Source of the DNA: Hyphomicrobiales bacterium
GTDB taxonomy: Bacteria > Pseudomonadota > Alphaproteobacteria > Rhizobiales > Beijerinckiaceae
Assembly: GCA_930633495.1 (NCBI GenBank)
Contig: CAKNFJ010000001.1
Location: 1,116,001 to 1,180,000, forward strand
Length of the DNA: 64,000 nucleotides
Reading direction: 5' to 3'
The notes beneath the pieces are model-generated. The model made no database searches and was not told the DNA's origin. It saw only the letters and a list, made by a program, of their open reading frames with translations. The translations under genes and the position numbers were made by a program. Below, one piece after another: positions 63,317 to 64,000 of this stretch (position 1 is its first letter; every line of letters starts with the position of its first letter).

Positions 63317-64000
63317 TTAGGCTCGACGGGCCCGCAACGCCAATCCGACGCCGCTCAGCGTGATGCCGATGGCCAGAATCTCGCGTGGCCCCAGCATGTC
63401 CCCGAGGAGTGGCACAGCCGACAGCGTGCCAACGATCGGGACGATCAGCATGCCCGTTGCCGCGACCGCCGTAGGCAGGCGCTTCAACGCACCGAACCAG
63501 GTCAGGTAGCACAGCGCCATCGGCCCTATCGCCATGTAGGCGAGCCCCAAAACACCCGGACCAGACAACGCGAACATCCGCGGCTGCTCCAGAAACAAGC
63601 TCAGAACGACCATCGGCAGGCAGCCCAGCGCGACCTGCCAGGCCGTCAACGCCGTGACGGGCATGGCGACGGGTTTGCGGGCCATGATGGTCCCGACCGC
63701 GAAGAGAATGGCGGCGGCGAGCCCGAACATCACGCCCGGCATCTTCCTGAGGGCGAAATCGGGCCCGCCCATCAGGATCGCGATGCCGGCGACGCCGAGT
63801 GCGAGGGCGAGCAGGCTGCGGCGATCAGGGTGTTCGCCATGCAACGGCCAGGCGATCAACACCGCCCAGATCGGCATGGAATAGGCGATGAGGGCGCCTT
63901 CCGAGACCTTGAGCCAGTTCAGCGAAAGCGCGGTGAAGCCCATCCAGGCGAAGACGTTGATCCCGGCGGCAAGGGCAAGCGAAGGCCATGCCCCGCGTGG
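63317..64000 (-). CDS. EamA/DMT family transporter (5' end outside window)
   Basis: The frame stays open to the last base of the window (cca at 63998-64000), so this is the C-terminal 227 residues of a ~300-residue transporter. Two EamA units are partly visible: SEGALIAYSMPIWAVLIAW with VAGIAILMGG, then VGTIMARKPVAMPVTALTAWQVALG and YLTWFGALKRLPTAVAATGMLIVPIVGTL. It would export small metabolites. It converges with rsmD, 5 bases apart. Confidence 0.9.
   Translation of the reverse strand, partial: PRGAWPSLALAAGINVFAWMGFTALSLNWLKVSEGALIAYSMPIWAVLIAWPLHGEHPDRRSLLALALGVAGIAILMGGPDFALRKMPGVMFGLAAAILFAVGTIMARKPVAMPVTALTAWQVALGCLPMVVLSLFLEQPRMFALSGPGVLGLAYMAIGPMALCYLTWFGALKRLPTAVAATGMLIVPIVGTLSAVPLLGDMLGPREILAIGITLSGVGLALRARRA

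Overview
The window looks like ordinary chromosome from a high-G+C alphaproteobacterium of the order Hyphomicrobiales (Rhizobiales), most likely a Bosea-like lineage. This rests on gene content and order: an F0 ATP synthase cluster with separate b and b' subunits, a ctaC-ctaD-ctaB-coxF-ctaG-ctaE oxidase operon, ispH-thrB-rnhA, a lysophospholipid acyltransferase-waaA-lpxK cluster flanked by small DUF4170 and DUF2093 genes, an IalB-family protein, and many rhizobial-type palindromic intergenic repeats. Genus is an inference; no 16S or marker comparison was possible.

Layout: 1-2.05 kb, 3' part of smc. 2.5-5.35 kb, F0 operon atpI-atpB-atpE-atpF'-atpF with a promoter and an intrinsic terminator. 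5.5-11.8 kb, minus-strand L,D-transpeptidase and a glycine cleavage operon (gcvT-gcvH-gcvPA-gcvPB, split P protein) under a tandem glycine riboswitch. 11.9-13.0 kb, a lipoprotein/IalB pair. 13.3-19.9 kb, aa3-type cytochrome c oxidase structural and assembly genes ending in SURF1. 20.4-26.8 kb, thrC, an M16 peptidase, a GNAT and a membrane c-di-GMP protein (EAL intact, GGDEF degenerate). 27-34 kb, a looser accessory stretch: YqgE, a DsbD N-terminal-like protein, a 1-Cys peroxiredoxin, a low-G+C orphan, a TetR/DUF1772 pair and secreted or lipoproteins. 34.1-36.5 kb, rnhA-thrB-ispH. 36.7-41 kb, CPA2 antiporter, MATE and DUF937. 41.2-45.2 kb, DUF1127/LysR, a small Flp pilin, gshA and rsmE. 45.4-52.1 kb, ubiA, an inositol-phosphatase-family gene and the lipid A/Kdo cluster. 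52.2-64 kb, dienelactone hydrolase-like, xseA, purD, a strong fluoroacetate dehalogenase homologue, patatin, ArsR/TSUP, tadA, a 717-residue RluB-type pseudouridine synthase with long disordered tails, rsmD and a truncated DMT transporter.

Functionally the window is dominated by energy metabolism, one-carbon/glycine and threonine metabolism, envelope (lipid A, peptidoglycan) and RNA modification. I see no phage, insertion sequence, CRISPR array, tRNA or rRNA. No clear new multi-gene system stands out. The best leads are the fluoroacetate dehalogenase homologue, a two-copy 46-nt hairpin repeat with conserved flanks and a changing stem, a ribosome-binding-site hairpin ahead of the L,D-transpeptidase, the LysR-DUF1127 pair, and the degenerate-GGDEF/active-EAL sensor.
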